Of a stretch of DNA of 64,000 nt, positions 22,167 to 33,474 are shown piece by piece. A program made the position numbers and the translations under genes. Source of the DNA: Vitellaria paradoxa (Eukaryota; Streptophyta; Magnoliopsida; Ericales; Sapotaceae); NCBI GenBank assembly GCA_019916065.1, contig CM034242.1, positions 7,994,453 to 8,058,452 on the forward strand. The letters run 5' to 3'. The notes beneath the pieces were generated by a model, which was given only the letters and a program-made list of their open reading frames with translations, was not told the DNA's origin and ran no database searches. Numbering within the stretch: position 1 is the first letter of the stretch; each line of letters begins with the position of its first letter.

Positions 22167-24864
22167 AGGTTGGGGTTGTTAAACACTACATTGCATACAT
22201 AAATTTTAATATGGATACACATTGATTGATTAATATCTTTAGAGAGAGAGAGAGAGAGAGAGAGATTTCCGCCTCATAATGCGGGCATCGTTTGTTATAG
22301 GAGGTGTGAGTGTTTGAGTAGACCAGAGCGAGTCAAGATCTTTTATCAAATCAAATCAAAAGGCAAAAGTTTTTACCATGAATGTAAAATAGTAATGTTA
22401 AAGCTTACACCAAACTCTTATATTTATGTTTATACCCTACTAATTTGTACAGATTACTATTCATAATGACTAGTACATTTAGTTCAAAATCATCATAACA
22501 GCAAAAATAATGTCGTTTTGGCCATTAAAAAAAAAGAAAAAAACAAAATAGAAATGATGTCATTTTTGTAGCTAAAATCAACACAGCCACAAAACGATAT
22601 TGTTTTGGCCATTAAAAAGAAAAAAAAAAATAGAAGTGGTGTTGTTTTTGTGCTTGTGATGATTTTGAACCAAATGCCCTGTTTACTATAAGTAGTGACC
22701 AGTATAAATTGACAGGATGTAAATATGAGATGTAAGAGTAGGGTGTAAATATAGTATTAGTTAATATAGAAAGATCTACCATTAGTATCTTCACGTTGGA
22801 AGGAGACCCGATGCATTAAAATTTTCAACCTAAAAAATGAGAAAAAGACAATGAAGGCAAGAATGAAAGTTTCCTTCGTGCTAGAAATGAATTTGCAGAA
22901 TCTTGAGGCCCAATAAACCTAAACCAAACGAGACTTGACACAGCTGGCAAACGCAGAATTTATTCAATGGCAAGAGATTAGTCTTAAGCTAAAATTCAAT
23001 AACAATAAAAATTAAGGATTCCAGCTTTGAACCATAAAAAAAAATAAAGATAAAAAATTATCTTCAGCAGAAATTTCAATACAATTGGTCATCAAAACCA
23101 TATGTGACAAGGCAACCTTCCATGTGCTCTAGTGCTAATGTAATGATGCGCATCAACTCTATTGATGTGTTAGGATTTTTGATTTATTAAGGGAAATTGA
23201 TAAAGAAGGGGAATTCAAAATTTATTTTATTAATTGTTTGGTTGGTGTGGAAAATGGAAGGTAGAAAAAATAAAAAAAGGAAACACATGTTATTTGAGAA
23301 ATGAAATCAACTTCCCCCAACTCAAGACAGCCTTAATCCCAAATTAGTTGGGGTTGGCTAATGTGATTTGAGAAATGGGAAAAAAAAAATTAAACTAGAA
23401 AATTAGTTTGTTGAAGAATGGTTTTCACTTTTTCATAGTTTCTAACTCAACTAAATAAGAATACGTATTTAAGATTTTTTTTTTTAAATCTTCTTTTCCC
23501 TTCAATTTTTAATTTTTTCCCCTTGCCAAGTCCATGATCCAAACAAGCCCCAAGAAAAAAAAAAAAAGTCAAGAACAAAAATCTAGGGAGTTCCAAGAGA
23601 TGAGAGTACCAAGACCCTATAAAATATTTAAAGGTAGCAAAAAATTCATAATTTTTTTAAACTCTCTAGTGAAACAAACTATACAAGTTTTTAAGTACAT
23701 AGACTGACCCAAGATTTGTAATTAGCGGGAGTAAAAATACAATTCTCAAGTGGAGGTAACAGTGGAAAAACAATGGCAACAAAGTACAATTTCTAAATGA
23801 ATAAAGGTAAAAATATTATTTTTCAGAGTAATAATTGGGGGCTATTGTAGGCTTACCATTTTATAGGTAGAACTAAGAAGAAATGAATACAATAATGAAA
23901 GGAGAATCAAATATCGTCCGCAATACAAGCAATCGCAGCCCATCTTCGGTGGAACTTAAAGACACCAGAAATAACAAAAAGCCAACTATGAGTAGCAATT
24001 TCACTTACTAGTGATGTTCAATTTTTCAACACAACTCAAATCACAAAAATCGGAAGTTTCGGATATCAAACAATGCAAAACATGTCACTAATTCCCAGAT
24101 CATTTCTGTATAATCCATACAACAAATGGCACGAGAAAGCCATTAAATTGAATTGCGTCCAAAGTAACAGTCCATTCCAACTGGTAAACACCGAAGGTCG
24201 GAAATCCACTTCAACGTGAAAGAGCACTTTCTTTTTTTCCTTTTTTTTTTTTTTTTTGAAAAATCCGAAGAAGAGAGGGGAAAAAAGAAAATTCTAAATC
24301 CCACTACACATACATTCAGGAAAAGAAGAACCAGATCGAATGGGGCCTCTCTGCAGAACATGATAACAATTAGAGAGAATTAACCAAAATTCATTAACTT
24401 TTATCAACTTTTTTTATATTAAAATTTTTATACTTTTCTTATATTTTTTGGCCAATCAAACACTCACGTAATATTTTTCTCGACGGGTGAGGTGAGAACA
24501 AGTGAGAGTGAAGTCTCAACCCCTCTTCTCTAGTCCTGTGGGAGTTTGGTCTGGTTAGAAGGGTTGCAATGATTCTTACACTTTAGCGATAAAAGTTTAA
24601 CTTATCAATGATCAGATTTTTTCTCCAAAACTAATCAACGGGTGATTTTTTTTAAAAATATTTTAACTAAATTAAAATAAGATTATTAAATCATTTTAAA
24701 AAAAATCTGACTGTTAATATTTTATACTCTAATAACACAATTGCAAAAATCACTTCAATTTCTTCTAAATCAGTTTGGTCTGGACTAGGACGATTCATGC
24801 ATTGACATATATCCTTGGTCTTAGCCTAGTCCGACAATGGTAGAAGTCCAAACATTTCACCAGC
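22167..24864. other. Upstream flank of the unknown four-exon gene
   Basis: 23323-23368 carries AGACAGCCTTAATCCCAAAT followed by TAGTTGGGGTTGGCTA, like the 3' end of RTE-type LINEs. On the minus strand 24360-24240 is pyrimidine-rich and could be a distant 5' UTR, but nothing proves it. 22500-22640 has a repeated GTTTTGGCCATTAAAAA. Confidence 0.4.
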
Positions 24865-25052
24865 CTTTGTGTTCGATTGTCCCCATGGCGTATTCGCGTT
24901 GGTTAGTAGGTATACTCCCTACATAGACGTTGTGGTTTCAAGCCCTGCGATTCAATTGGGAGGTATGATTGAGGGGGTCGGTCATTTATCTTCCGATTTA
25001 TCCATCAATAAAATCTGATGGATTCCGATTCACAACAAAAAAAAAAAAAAAA
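24865..25052 (+). repeat. tRNA-derived SINE-like unit
   Basis: Contains an A-box-like TGGTTAGTAGG (about 24899-24909), a B-box-like GGTTTCAAGCCC (about 24931-24942) and a body ending at an A run (about 25036-25052). Order and spacing suit a tRNA-derived SINE. It is not a functional tRNA, since the cloverleaf cannot be drawn. Confidence 0.45.
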
Positions 25053-25286
25053 TTGTCTTCAATTAATTCGGTATGCACTTTACAAATCTCTTGCTCAATC
25101 AACTTTATAATTTTTTTTAAACATATCTTATTGTAATAAAAAATTTATTCCTTAAACTTTTTTTAATAAGTAAATTTATTCCCAAAATTTATTATTAAAT
25201 ATTATTCTATTATTTTACTTTTTAAATATTTAATAAAGTAAAAGAGGAAATATTTTTTTTTTGACATTAAGGGAGATAGGCAGTAT

Positions 25287-25964
25287 TGGGGGTAGCCATT
25301 TCGGTCGATCCATTACTCAAACCAATTGATATGAAATTTGGATTTTTTTTTAAGATCGAATCAAATTTAGATTTTTTTTTAATTTGGATATCAAATTAGA
25401 TATGGGGATGGGATTGCTTCTGCCCTGATTTGTTCTGAATTTGATATTCGATCTGAATCTGTCCTGATTTGTCCCAAATTCGATACCGATACTTTTTGAA
25501 GTTTCAAGAAATTGGATTAATAATTATGTAATGGACTATCGTATTTTGTATTTGTTACTTTGAGTTACAGCAATGTTGATACTTTGAAATTATTTATCTT
25601 TATTATGTATTATTTAATGAAACGGTACTTTGGTGAAATATTAGTTTTGAAAATGTTCTTATATTACTTTGGTGAATTATTATTGTGATAATGTTTATAT
25701 ATTATTTTAGTTTTGAAAAAAAAATTATTTTGTAATAATAAGTTACATATGTAATCAAATTATGTATCAAGTTAGGGGCAGATTCGAAGGTGAATGGAGA
25801 GTTGAATTTTCAGATATCTGCGAATATATCTATTCTCTATTTAGAGCAGAAATTGAGGTCAAAAAAATATCCGTTCAGAGTGGATTCAGAGGCAGATAAA
25901 AAGTTCAAAGTTCGAATTTAAATATTGGTCTATCTGTCTCCAATTTACCCCTTTGTCATCTCTA
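25287..25964. mobile_element. hAT-type non-autonomous element with 8-bp target duplication, copy 1
   Basis: Flanked by the perfect 8-mer GGCAGTAT (25279-25286 and 25965-25972), as expected for hAT. The ends are TGGGGGTAGCCATTT and, from the right, TAGAGATGACAAAGG. The 678-bp body matches 62592-63285 in the same orientation. There is no open frame. Confidence 0.85.
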
Positions 25965-26059
25965 GGCAGTATCTAAATATGGTAAAAAAAATAATGTACT
26001 TATTTCTCATATCAGAAAGACTCTAGAAGATATGAATTACGGTCCTCTTTCTATTTTTG

Positions 26060-26218
26060 GGTTTGTTTGGAGTAAGAAAAAATGAGATAAATTGTGATTT
26101 GGGGAGAGTTCGTAATACGTGCAGTGAGAGAAAAAAGTTGATGTGATATAAAATTAACAGAGATTTATATAGATTTTTAAAAATTTTCAATAAAATATTA
26201 CACATCAAACGCAGCCTT
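26060..26218. mobile_element. Member of the recurring GTTCATAATT MITE family
   Basis: Starts GGGTTTGTTTGGAGT, ends ATCAAACGCAGCC, with TTT on both sides. The core is altered to GTTCGTAATACGTGCAGTGAG (26108 onward, in part). Confidence 0.55.
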
Positions 26219-26375
26219 TGTTTTCTCAACATTAGATATTCGTTTGGATGTAAATTTTGATGGAGATGTCCTTAGCAAGCAATTCGTTGGATTCAATTTG
26301 CTTTTATAAAATTAAATATAATTTATTTATTTTTATTCAATATATTTAACACATGGGGAAGTATATCACACTGAC

Positions 26376-27073
26376 GGGCCGATTGGATGCGGCAAAAGAA
26401 GGGGGGCAAAAATTTTGCCCGTGGGCCTCACATTTTTTGCTTAGTTTGACAGCCGAAATGCTTCTTTTCTCCCCCGGATTAGATTTCGCATGGTATTAAA
26501 TTTAGTCCCCGCGGGGGGATAATTTTTAGCTAGGGTTTGGGCTAGCTAAAAATTATCTCCCTTCAAGTGGATAAATTTTTGACGTTTTTAACCTTCGTTA
26601 ATGGTATTGTTAACTTGATTAAAATAAATATAATGTTAATAAAAAAAATAATAGATAAGCCAACAAGTCAAAATAAACATAATTAAAAAAATTAGATAAT
26701 AACCAACCATTCAAAAGTACATATTTAAAAAAAAGTTTTTTAAATAAATTTATAAAAAATTAAATTTTCAATGAAATAAATAATATAACTTCAATTTGTC
26801 CAAAAATAATTAAATAGAGTGGGTTTTGTAATTTAATATTTAATTTAATGGGTAACCAAGTTTGGAACATCACAAGGACAAAAGAGTCATTTGACTCTTT
26901 TTATCATCATTCACCTTCTTTTATTTATAAAACATCCAAACCAAGTCAAAAGTTATCCCCCTTCATAAATATCATATCAATGTGGACCAACCCTCTAAAA
27001 ATAATATCCCCTCTTATCTTATATCCCTTTTAAAACTTATCTCTCTAAAATTTTAGTACCATCCAATCGGTCC
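26376..27073. mobile_element. Harbinger-like non-autonomous element, copy 1
   Basis: The ends GGGCCGATTGGATG and, from the right, GGACCGATTGGATG form a 14-bp inverted repeat with one mismatch. TGA occurs at both sides (26372-26374, with one extra C, and 27074-27076). The body is homologous to 59618-60325 in reverse orientation. A 61-codon open frame (26848-27033) is shared with that copy. Confidence 0.75.
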
Positions 27074-27076
27074 TGA

Positions 27077-28699
27077 AAGGGAAAAAAAGCAAAAACAAAT
27101 TTTCCACGACTTGTGTTTCCGTGAAGCCTTGGAATTCTAAACTTGTTGCTGAAAGCAGCACCTAAGAAATTGCTACGTGTTGATTTTTATACCAGCCAGT
27201 CTACACTTTTAAATCAAATCAGCCGCCTATGCTAGTCTAGTTACGTTTTTTATAAGTTCACAATTCATAATTGAAAAAAAAAATCCGACAAGTAGTCAAG
27301 TCACTTGCGTTTTGGTTTGTTAAAAAAAAAAAAAAATTAAAAATTGGTGTAAAATTGAGCCGTGGCAAAATTTAGAGTGCATTTGACGCATCAAAAAGTA
27401 AAAAAAAATAAGATAAAATGTGATTTGAGAAAATTTTTTGTGCTTGAGAAAATTTTACAAGCCGTAGTAAAATTTTCTTTCGATGGATTAGATTTCTGTT
27501 TGGACGGATTCAAAATTTTAGACAGTCAAAACGAATTGTAAAAATCGTTTGAACGAAAGTTAATCGCGCGATTCCGTCGAAACGGTTTTTATAATTCATT
27601 GGAATGATTTTAAAAACATCACAAAAAATAATCAAAGTAGGTGTCATTTGGTAGCTTGCAAGTCCATGGTGAGAATAGCGAAAAGATTTTTGCTATTTAA
27701 TTAACCGAATTCTAGTTATCGATTTTTTTTTAAAAGATATTGAACGTTTTTTGAATTTTAAGAAGGCGAAAATGTATAAAATTTTATAGAGATTTTCAGA
27801 GAGTTTCAAAGGTTTTCAGATATTTTTAAAGATTTTCATCAAACTGTGGAGCACCAAACGCACCCTTAGTTAGAAAAAGTTGATAAGAATTAAAATATTT
27901 TTGATAATTTAAATACTCTAAATTTTTAAATAAAAATATAATTTATGAATATTTTAATAAGATCCTTTACGAGATATAAATAAACTTGTTTATTTGAACG
28001 AGAGTGTTCATAAATAATAAATAAATGTGTTGATAAATATTTAAATAAGATTATTCTAGAATTATAAATAATTTTGTTTATGAATAATAGACGGGATTGT
28101 TCACAATATATATCGAATCAAATTTATCCTTATTTGCTCTCGGTAAAAATTATTTATTTATTTAAAAATCTAGAAAAATACGATCAAATTTATTCATTTA
28201 AATTCTCAAATGAACATAAATGGGTTCCTTCGTATGTAACTTAATAATCTCTTAGTTAATTGGCAAACCTATGAATAGTCAATAGTGCCTGTGTTTAATA
28301 TTGTCTAAAAATATATATATAAAATAAAAGAAAACTTTAACGTTCTCAGCTAGTTATTCACTCAAAGTTGCTTCTTTGATAATCTTGCAAATTGGAAAAA
28401 AATTATTTTACGTGAAAAAATGACTTGTATATATACAATAATTCAAAATACATGTTAAGTAATATTATATATATCTTAATTAATACTAAAAATTAAGAAT
28501 CAGTTTAAAAAAAGAGCCCAAGGAAGTACTTTTAATTGAGAATGACAATTTATTTTGATTAAATGAATTAACTAATTGTAATAGTCCGAATTTATTTAAT
28601 CTGTGTGAACTCTAAATTAAAAAAAAAAATAGCACGAGTTTGAAATTTAAAATAATAAAATTTGACGCGTGTATTAAAATTTTCTTATTAAAAATAAGA
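27077..28699. other. Intergenic before BCM, no gene seen
   Basis: AT-rich. 27370-27860 looks like a longer, decayed element with GTGCATTTGACGC and ACCAAACGCACCC ends. The rest is simple AT-rich sequence. Confidence 0.45.
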
Positions 28700-29021
28700 T
28701 GTACAAAATTTCTTGAGAACAGGAAGAAGAGAGACAAATCAATCTTGGCGGTCAAACCCACTTGTAGTATCATGATAAACCCCATCTGTACCCACAGATT
28801 TTGCCACCATTATCTCCACATGGCACAATCTCATTGGATTTCTGGATATTCCTTTCAAGTATGATATATTCGCCTCACATGAAATCTCCACCGTCCTCTG
28901 CCTAATCAAGGCCCGGACCCGTTGACTGTTTAACAGATCCGCGAAAAACAACAGACGCCATTCGATACAACCATTGAACCATGCTCGTCGAAGACGAAGA
29001 GAGAATTCGACCGTTAGCGGC
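28700..29021 (+). promoter_or_regulatory. BCM: Proximal promoter and 5' leader region of the BCM gene
   Basis: This stretch is clearly richer in G+C than the AT-rich DNA before it and has no repeat copy elsewhere in the window that I could see. It holds a CCAAT box in inverse orientation (ATTGG at 28833-28837) and a W-box-like TTGACT at 28922-28927. No unambiguous TATA box is visible. The extent is inferred from the composition shift. Confidence 0.35.
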
Positions 29022-32000
29022 ATGAAGTTTCCGTTGTTATCCCGGGCTCTGAACCCTCCGACGACATCCTTTTGCGGCACTAGAGTTGGTCTCTGTGACT
29101 CGTCGTTGCGTGTGAAGAAGGCGGCGGCGGCGGCGACGAAGACGAAGAAAGGATATGTTGCCGGGGGAGGCAGGGTTCCGGCGGTGAGTGTAAGAGCGTC
29201 GGTGGAGCGCAGCGGTGATGGGGTCGATGGAAGAGGAGGGGAGAGAGAAGGTGGGGGTGGGTACACGAGCTCGGCCATGGAGGTGACCGCATTTAATCAG
29301 CGCTTCGGCGAAGAAGAGTTCCCGGTTTGGGAGAAGATCGGAGCTATTGTCAGGCTCAGTTATGGAATTGGTAAATCACCTTTTACTTCACTTTCCATGC
29401 GATTCCACTTTCTTTCTTTGATGAGAAAATGAACTAGCTGACACGACAAATTCATGAAAGACGCTGCTTTTCATTTTATTGTCTGTCTTTCTTTTCTCTT
29501 TCTATTTTCTTATCAACCAAACATAGGGTTAATTTGACTCTTCTTTCTAAGGAGGCAAGAAAATTTTGTACCATAGATTGAATTTACTTTCTTTGGGTTG
29601 TGTTGAATATGGATTATTATTATTATTATTATTGTTGAAAATGGATTATTATTATTATTATGTAAGTTGAAACCAACAACTATTGCAAAAGAGAGTGTGT
29701 GTGGCTAGAATTTACTTGCCTAGCAGAAGTCCTTTCCAAAAGAGAGTGGCCAAACAGTGCCTTATCTATCCGCACTAGTTTTATCAATTATTGTTGTCTT
29801 TAATTCCAGAGTTCGATTAAATGCTTTTGTTGCTGGAGAAAAAGAAAAAAGGGTGCCAATAAAAATTTAGAAAGAAGGGGGGGGGGGGAGGGGCTTTAAA
29901 TGTTTTAAAGTCTAATATTTTACTTCCTTGCAGGAATATATGGTGCAATGGCGCTGGCAGGGAGGTTCATATGTTCGATGACAGGAATTGATCACACGGG
30001 AGGTTTTGATCTGTCATTGGATGCAATTGTTGAAGGACTTGGATATGCAGCTCCCCCAATCATGGCTCTCTTGTTTATACTAGATGTACGTGTATATATA
30101 TATGTTAATATTAATCCTCTATTACACATGAATTCAATAATAGCATTATATATATATTATATATATATAAAGCCAAAAATTATAATGGCCATGGTTGCAG
30201 GATGAAGTTGTGAAGTTCTCGCCCCATGCCCGTGCCATAAGAGATGTAGAAGATGAGGAGCTTAGGAGCTTCTTCTATGGAATGTCGCCATGGCAGGTGA
30301 AAATTTGATAAAAAAAAAAAAAGCTGCATTTGTTGGATGATAATGCAACAAATTTTAATTCACATTGTGGCTTGCTTGGTTGTGATTTTGCAGTTCATAC
30401 TGATTGTTGCTGCAAGCTCTGTGGGTGAGGAGCTTTTCTACCGCGCTGCTGTTCAGGTCTGCTTCTCTAATCACCTTTTTGTGCTTCATGTATTGGGACT
30501 GGTCTGAGTTTTAAACTTTCGTATAACTTTCTCTCGAACTGCACACACAAACTTACGGTCCGTTTGAAGTCATAAAAGTTGAGATAAAATTTAAGTTGAA
30601 TTATTTTTTGGCGTTTAGAATATAAACCATAAAGTAAACCATAAAGTATAAAAAATAAAGATAAATAATTCCGTTCGAACGAATTTTGACAGAAACCTTT
30701 TGACTTTTCTGTCATAATGTTTTTAAATTTGTAAAAAAAAATATTATTGAGAATTGCAGCAATTTTATTGGGATTTGTAAAAATATATAAATTTATAGAG
30801 ATTCACATTATTTGAGATGAAAAAAATTTTGTAAAGAATTATAAAAATTTTTAGAATTTTTTGAAACTCCAAACGAGTCCTTAGGCTATTTATCCGATTC
30901 AATAAGTCTCCTGAAATGGTTCGGGAGTACTAGAATTTACATACAATCGTTTAACATAGAACATTTAGATTTCTGCTAGGAAAATGACCCTTCTACTTTA
31001 TTTATTTATTATTATTATTATTTTTTTACTTTTTCACAGGGAGCATTGGCTGAAATTTTTCTTAGGAGCACCGATTTGCTGACCGATGCTCGTGGAATGG
31101 CATCTCTGGTACGACCTCGAATTTCTGTCATCAATGAGATTTTTAAGTCGTTGAATTGTAAACTATAAGTTGATATAACGCTCTGTTTATTTAACATGTA
31201 GACGGGAGTACTGCCTCCATTTGTCCCATTTGCTGAGGCATTTGCAGCTGTGATCACAGCTGCTCTTACTGGTTCTCTTTACTACGTAGCTGCATCTCCC
31301 AAAGGTTGAATCTTTTTCTCTGGAATTAATATGTCTCCTAGTAACTTCAATTTCTGTACCTCTCTTCGCAAAATTCTTATTAACACCCAGATATATAAAT
31401 ATATATATCACATATATATATTATATATATATATATTTTTCTCGCAGATCCTACTTATGTAGTTGCACCTGTTTTACAATCTGGCTCTGGTCGTGAAGAT
31501 CTGAAAAAACTATTTGCAGGTTCGACCATATTACCTCAAGTTGAAACTGTTTAAATTCAATCGAACGTTTGTTTTTTCATATGACATTCAAACGGAAAGA
31601 GGGATACCTTATGACTAGACTAGTGGCTAGAATCCTCTTCTTCAAATAGAAGGTGGTGGATTCTAGGAAGGGAATCAGGAATTTAGCATAGAAAGTGACA
31701 ATTCTTATAAATTTTAATCTCAACCTCAAAATTGCAATCTTAGAATTAAACAATCTATTTGAGGACCTTCAACAAACAATATAAATGAATGGCCATGGGC
31801 TTAAAAAATCAAGCAAATATATAAAATATATTCATCAACTCACTTAAAAATTATTCAATCGACTTGGTTAAACTATTAATAACCCAACTCAAGAATCAAA
31901 TTTTACATGTTATTAATGGTCTAAGATAAAAGGACTGAGGTGACCATATTTGAAAAAACAGCATACCATAAATACCTAATGCGATATATACAGATTTTTT

Positions 32001-32555
32001 TTTTCCTTCTTTCCCCCAAAACTTGGGGAGTTTGCACCATAATGACAGTGGTGATTGTACCTAGCATTCTCCTACAAATTAATACAACCACTGGCTTATC
32101 ATGTCCAAATTCTTTTTGTCTGATTTGCATTCTCATATGTTTATGGGTGAACATTCTGCAGCCTGGTACGAGAGGAGGCAGATGAAAAAGATCTACTCTC
32201 CTCTCCTGGAAGGACTTTTAGCCCTTTACCTTGGATTTGAATGGAACCAGGTAACTTAATTTCCCAATAATTTATTTGCTCTTCCTCTAGTTTTATATAT
32301 TAAATTAAATTTGAGATAAAAAAAAAAAGGAAAAGAAAAGAAGAGAAATAAAATGAAACCAAATGATGGATTATTTTCTTTCTACTTGTGCAAATGTGAC
32401 AGACAAATAACATTCTCGCGCCCATTATAACGCATGGCATATACTCTGCTGTCATACTGGGACGTGGACTTTTCAAGATTCACGATCACAGAAGAAAACT
32501 ACGCCAGAGAATTGAGCAACTCAAACTGGAAGGAAAAAGATCTGGCAGATTTTGA
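29022..32555 (+). CDS. BCM: BCM-type chloroplast membrane protein of the CPBP (CAAX protease-like) family, nine exons
   Basis: Exons 29022-29370, 29934-30085, 30201-30296, 30394-30456, 31040-31108, 31202-31304, 31448-31519, 32162-32250 and 32403-32555 join in frame with GT-AG borders to give 381 residues. The start is ATG at 29022; the frame upstream is opened only by a TTG. Residues 1-60 are rich in S, R, K and A, as in a chloroplast transit peptide. Several hydrophobic segments follow (about 118-130, 151-166, 200-209, 250-275, 315-330, 335-352). The CPBP motif EExxxR is present (E211, E212, R216), and the last-motif histidine is H342, but the FxxxH motif has no histidine in FVPFAEAFAAV (exon 6). 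The sequence closely matches Arabidopsis BCM1/BCM2, which act in thylakoids to stimulate Mg-chelatase through GUN4 and to destabilise the Mg-dechelatase SGR. Proteolysis is therefore doubtful. It converges with the downstream acetylornithine deacetylase gene. Confidence 0.93.
30556..30880. mobile_element. Tourist/Harbinger-like MITE inside BCM intron 4
   Basis: The ends are CGGTCCGTTTGAAG on the left and, read inward from the right, GGACTCGTTTGGAG. Both sides are flanked by TTA (30553-30555 and 30881-30883), the usual three-base target of PIF/Harbinger elements. The left end carries one extra C between the TTA and the inverted repeat. The inside is AT-rich and has no coding capacity. Confidence 0.6.
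31660..32100. repeat. Dispersed repeat in BCM intron 7, related to 59076-59530
   Basis: About 440 bp here align along their length with 59076-59530 in the same orientation, sharing blocks such as CAACAAACAATRTAAAT, CTTAAAAATTATTCAAT and GGTCATATTT. The left border resembles the start of plant hAT MITEs (CAGGAATTTAGCATAG). Terminal inverted repeats and target duplication are too decayed to define. It accounts for most of the 642-bp intron. Confidence 0.5.
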
Positions 32556-33398
32556 AGGAGAGCCGTGTAACAAAGTAGTGGAGTTTGTAGCTGGGTATGG
32601 AGAAATTTGTAGATTATGTAGTAGGATAATACTGCTATACAACAAATATGTAAAACATTTGTTTTTTTATACCCAAATAGTAGAACAGTTGAACAACAAT
32701 TTCAATTTGTACAGACACAGCCGGAGATTATTCTGAAACCAAGAGAATTGTCCTTGTAACAATTGGGAGGTTTCTCAAGGTTTAGACTGTTCATTATGAG
32801 CACAGTGAAAACTTTGTATAAAAGCAAACCTTGTGCTCCGAAAGGTTAAAAAAAAAATCTGCATCAAATATGGCAGGTACTGTTCATGTTCTGTTTGGCA
32901 TCTGTGGAATAGTTTTGCTGGAGTTGGGTTATCAAAGAAGTCTTTGGTTTTGGGCAGTGGAGATGATTGGAATTCATGGTCATGCTAGCCAAGTGTGCAT
33001 CTTATAATTTTTATGGTCAATTACACTTGACATTCCCATACTTTACGATCAATCCCTTTTCAGAACTTATACTTTAAGTTTCAAGGCTCGTATTTTAAAT
33101 TGTCCCACTACAAGGGTGACAAGTGTGTTTTATAGTTTTTACCCTAATTTTTATGTATAGACCCAAATAATCTTAAACCAGATAAATCATGGATGCATGC
33201 TCAGAATCATTAGGGTAAAACCAGATTAATGGAGAACTCCAGACAAAGGGAAGGGAACCAAAGCAAAGAAATCATATTATTTAGACCAGAAAATTTCTAA
33301 CATTAAAAACAGTAAGCAACAATAACACAGAAGAAGGCCCTCGTAGACATATGAGAGATTGTCAAGCAAGCAAAATACTTAATAATAATAATAAATTT
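32556..33398. other. Space between convergent BCM and NAOD genes
   Basis: Holds both 3' UTRs. 33010-33190 contains TCAATTACACTTGACATTCCC, like the ends of the Mutator-like MITE family. No independent gene. Confidence 0.5.
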
Positions 33399-33404
33399 TT
33401 TATT
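33399..33404 (-). terminator. NAOD: Polyadenylation signal AATAAA of the NAOD gene
   Basis: The minus strand reads AATAAA about 70 nt after the NAOD stop codon, inside CTCAAATAAAAAATT. Position and sequence suit a plant near-upstream element. It leaves about 840 bp between this site and the BCM stop codon for both convergent 3' ends. Confidence 0.5.
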
Positions 33405-33474
33405 TGAGCTACTTCATTGTATATCATGGCTTCATATGACTTGAAGGTAAAAGCCAGCATGTGGCTATGGAACA

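Noticed and set aside
24880..24950. tRNA gene
   Set aside because: A- and B-box-like strings exist but no cloverleaf can be drawn; called SINE-like instead.
28974..29021. Start of the BCM gene at 28974
   Set aside because: The codon there is TTG; the ATG at 29022 is followed by a typical transit peptide.
28739..29292. Minus-strand open frames of 179 and 70 codons
   Set aside because: They are antisense to BCM exon 1 and its leader; the longer one crosses sequence that is clearly promoter and coding DNA of BCM.
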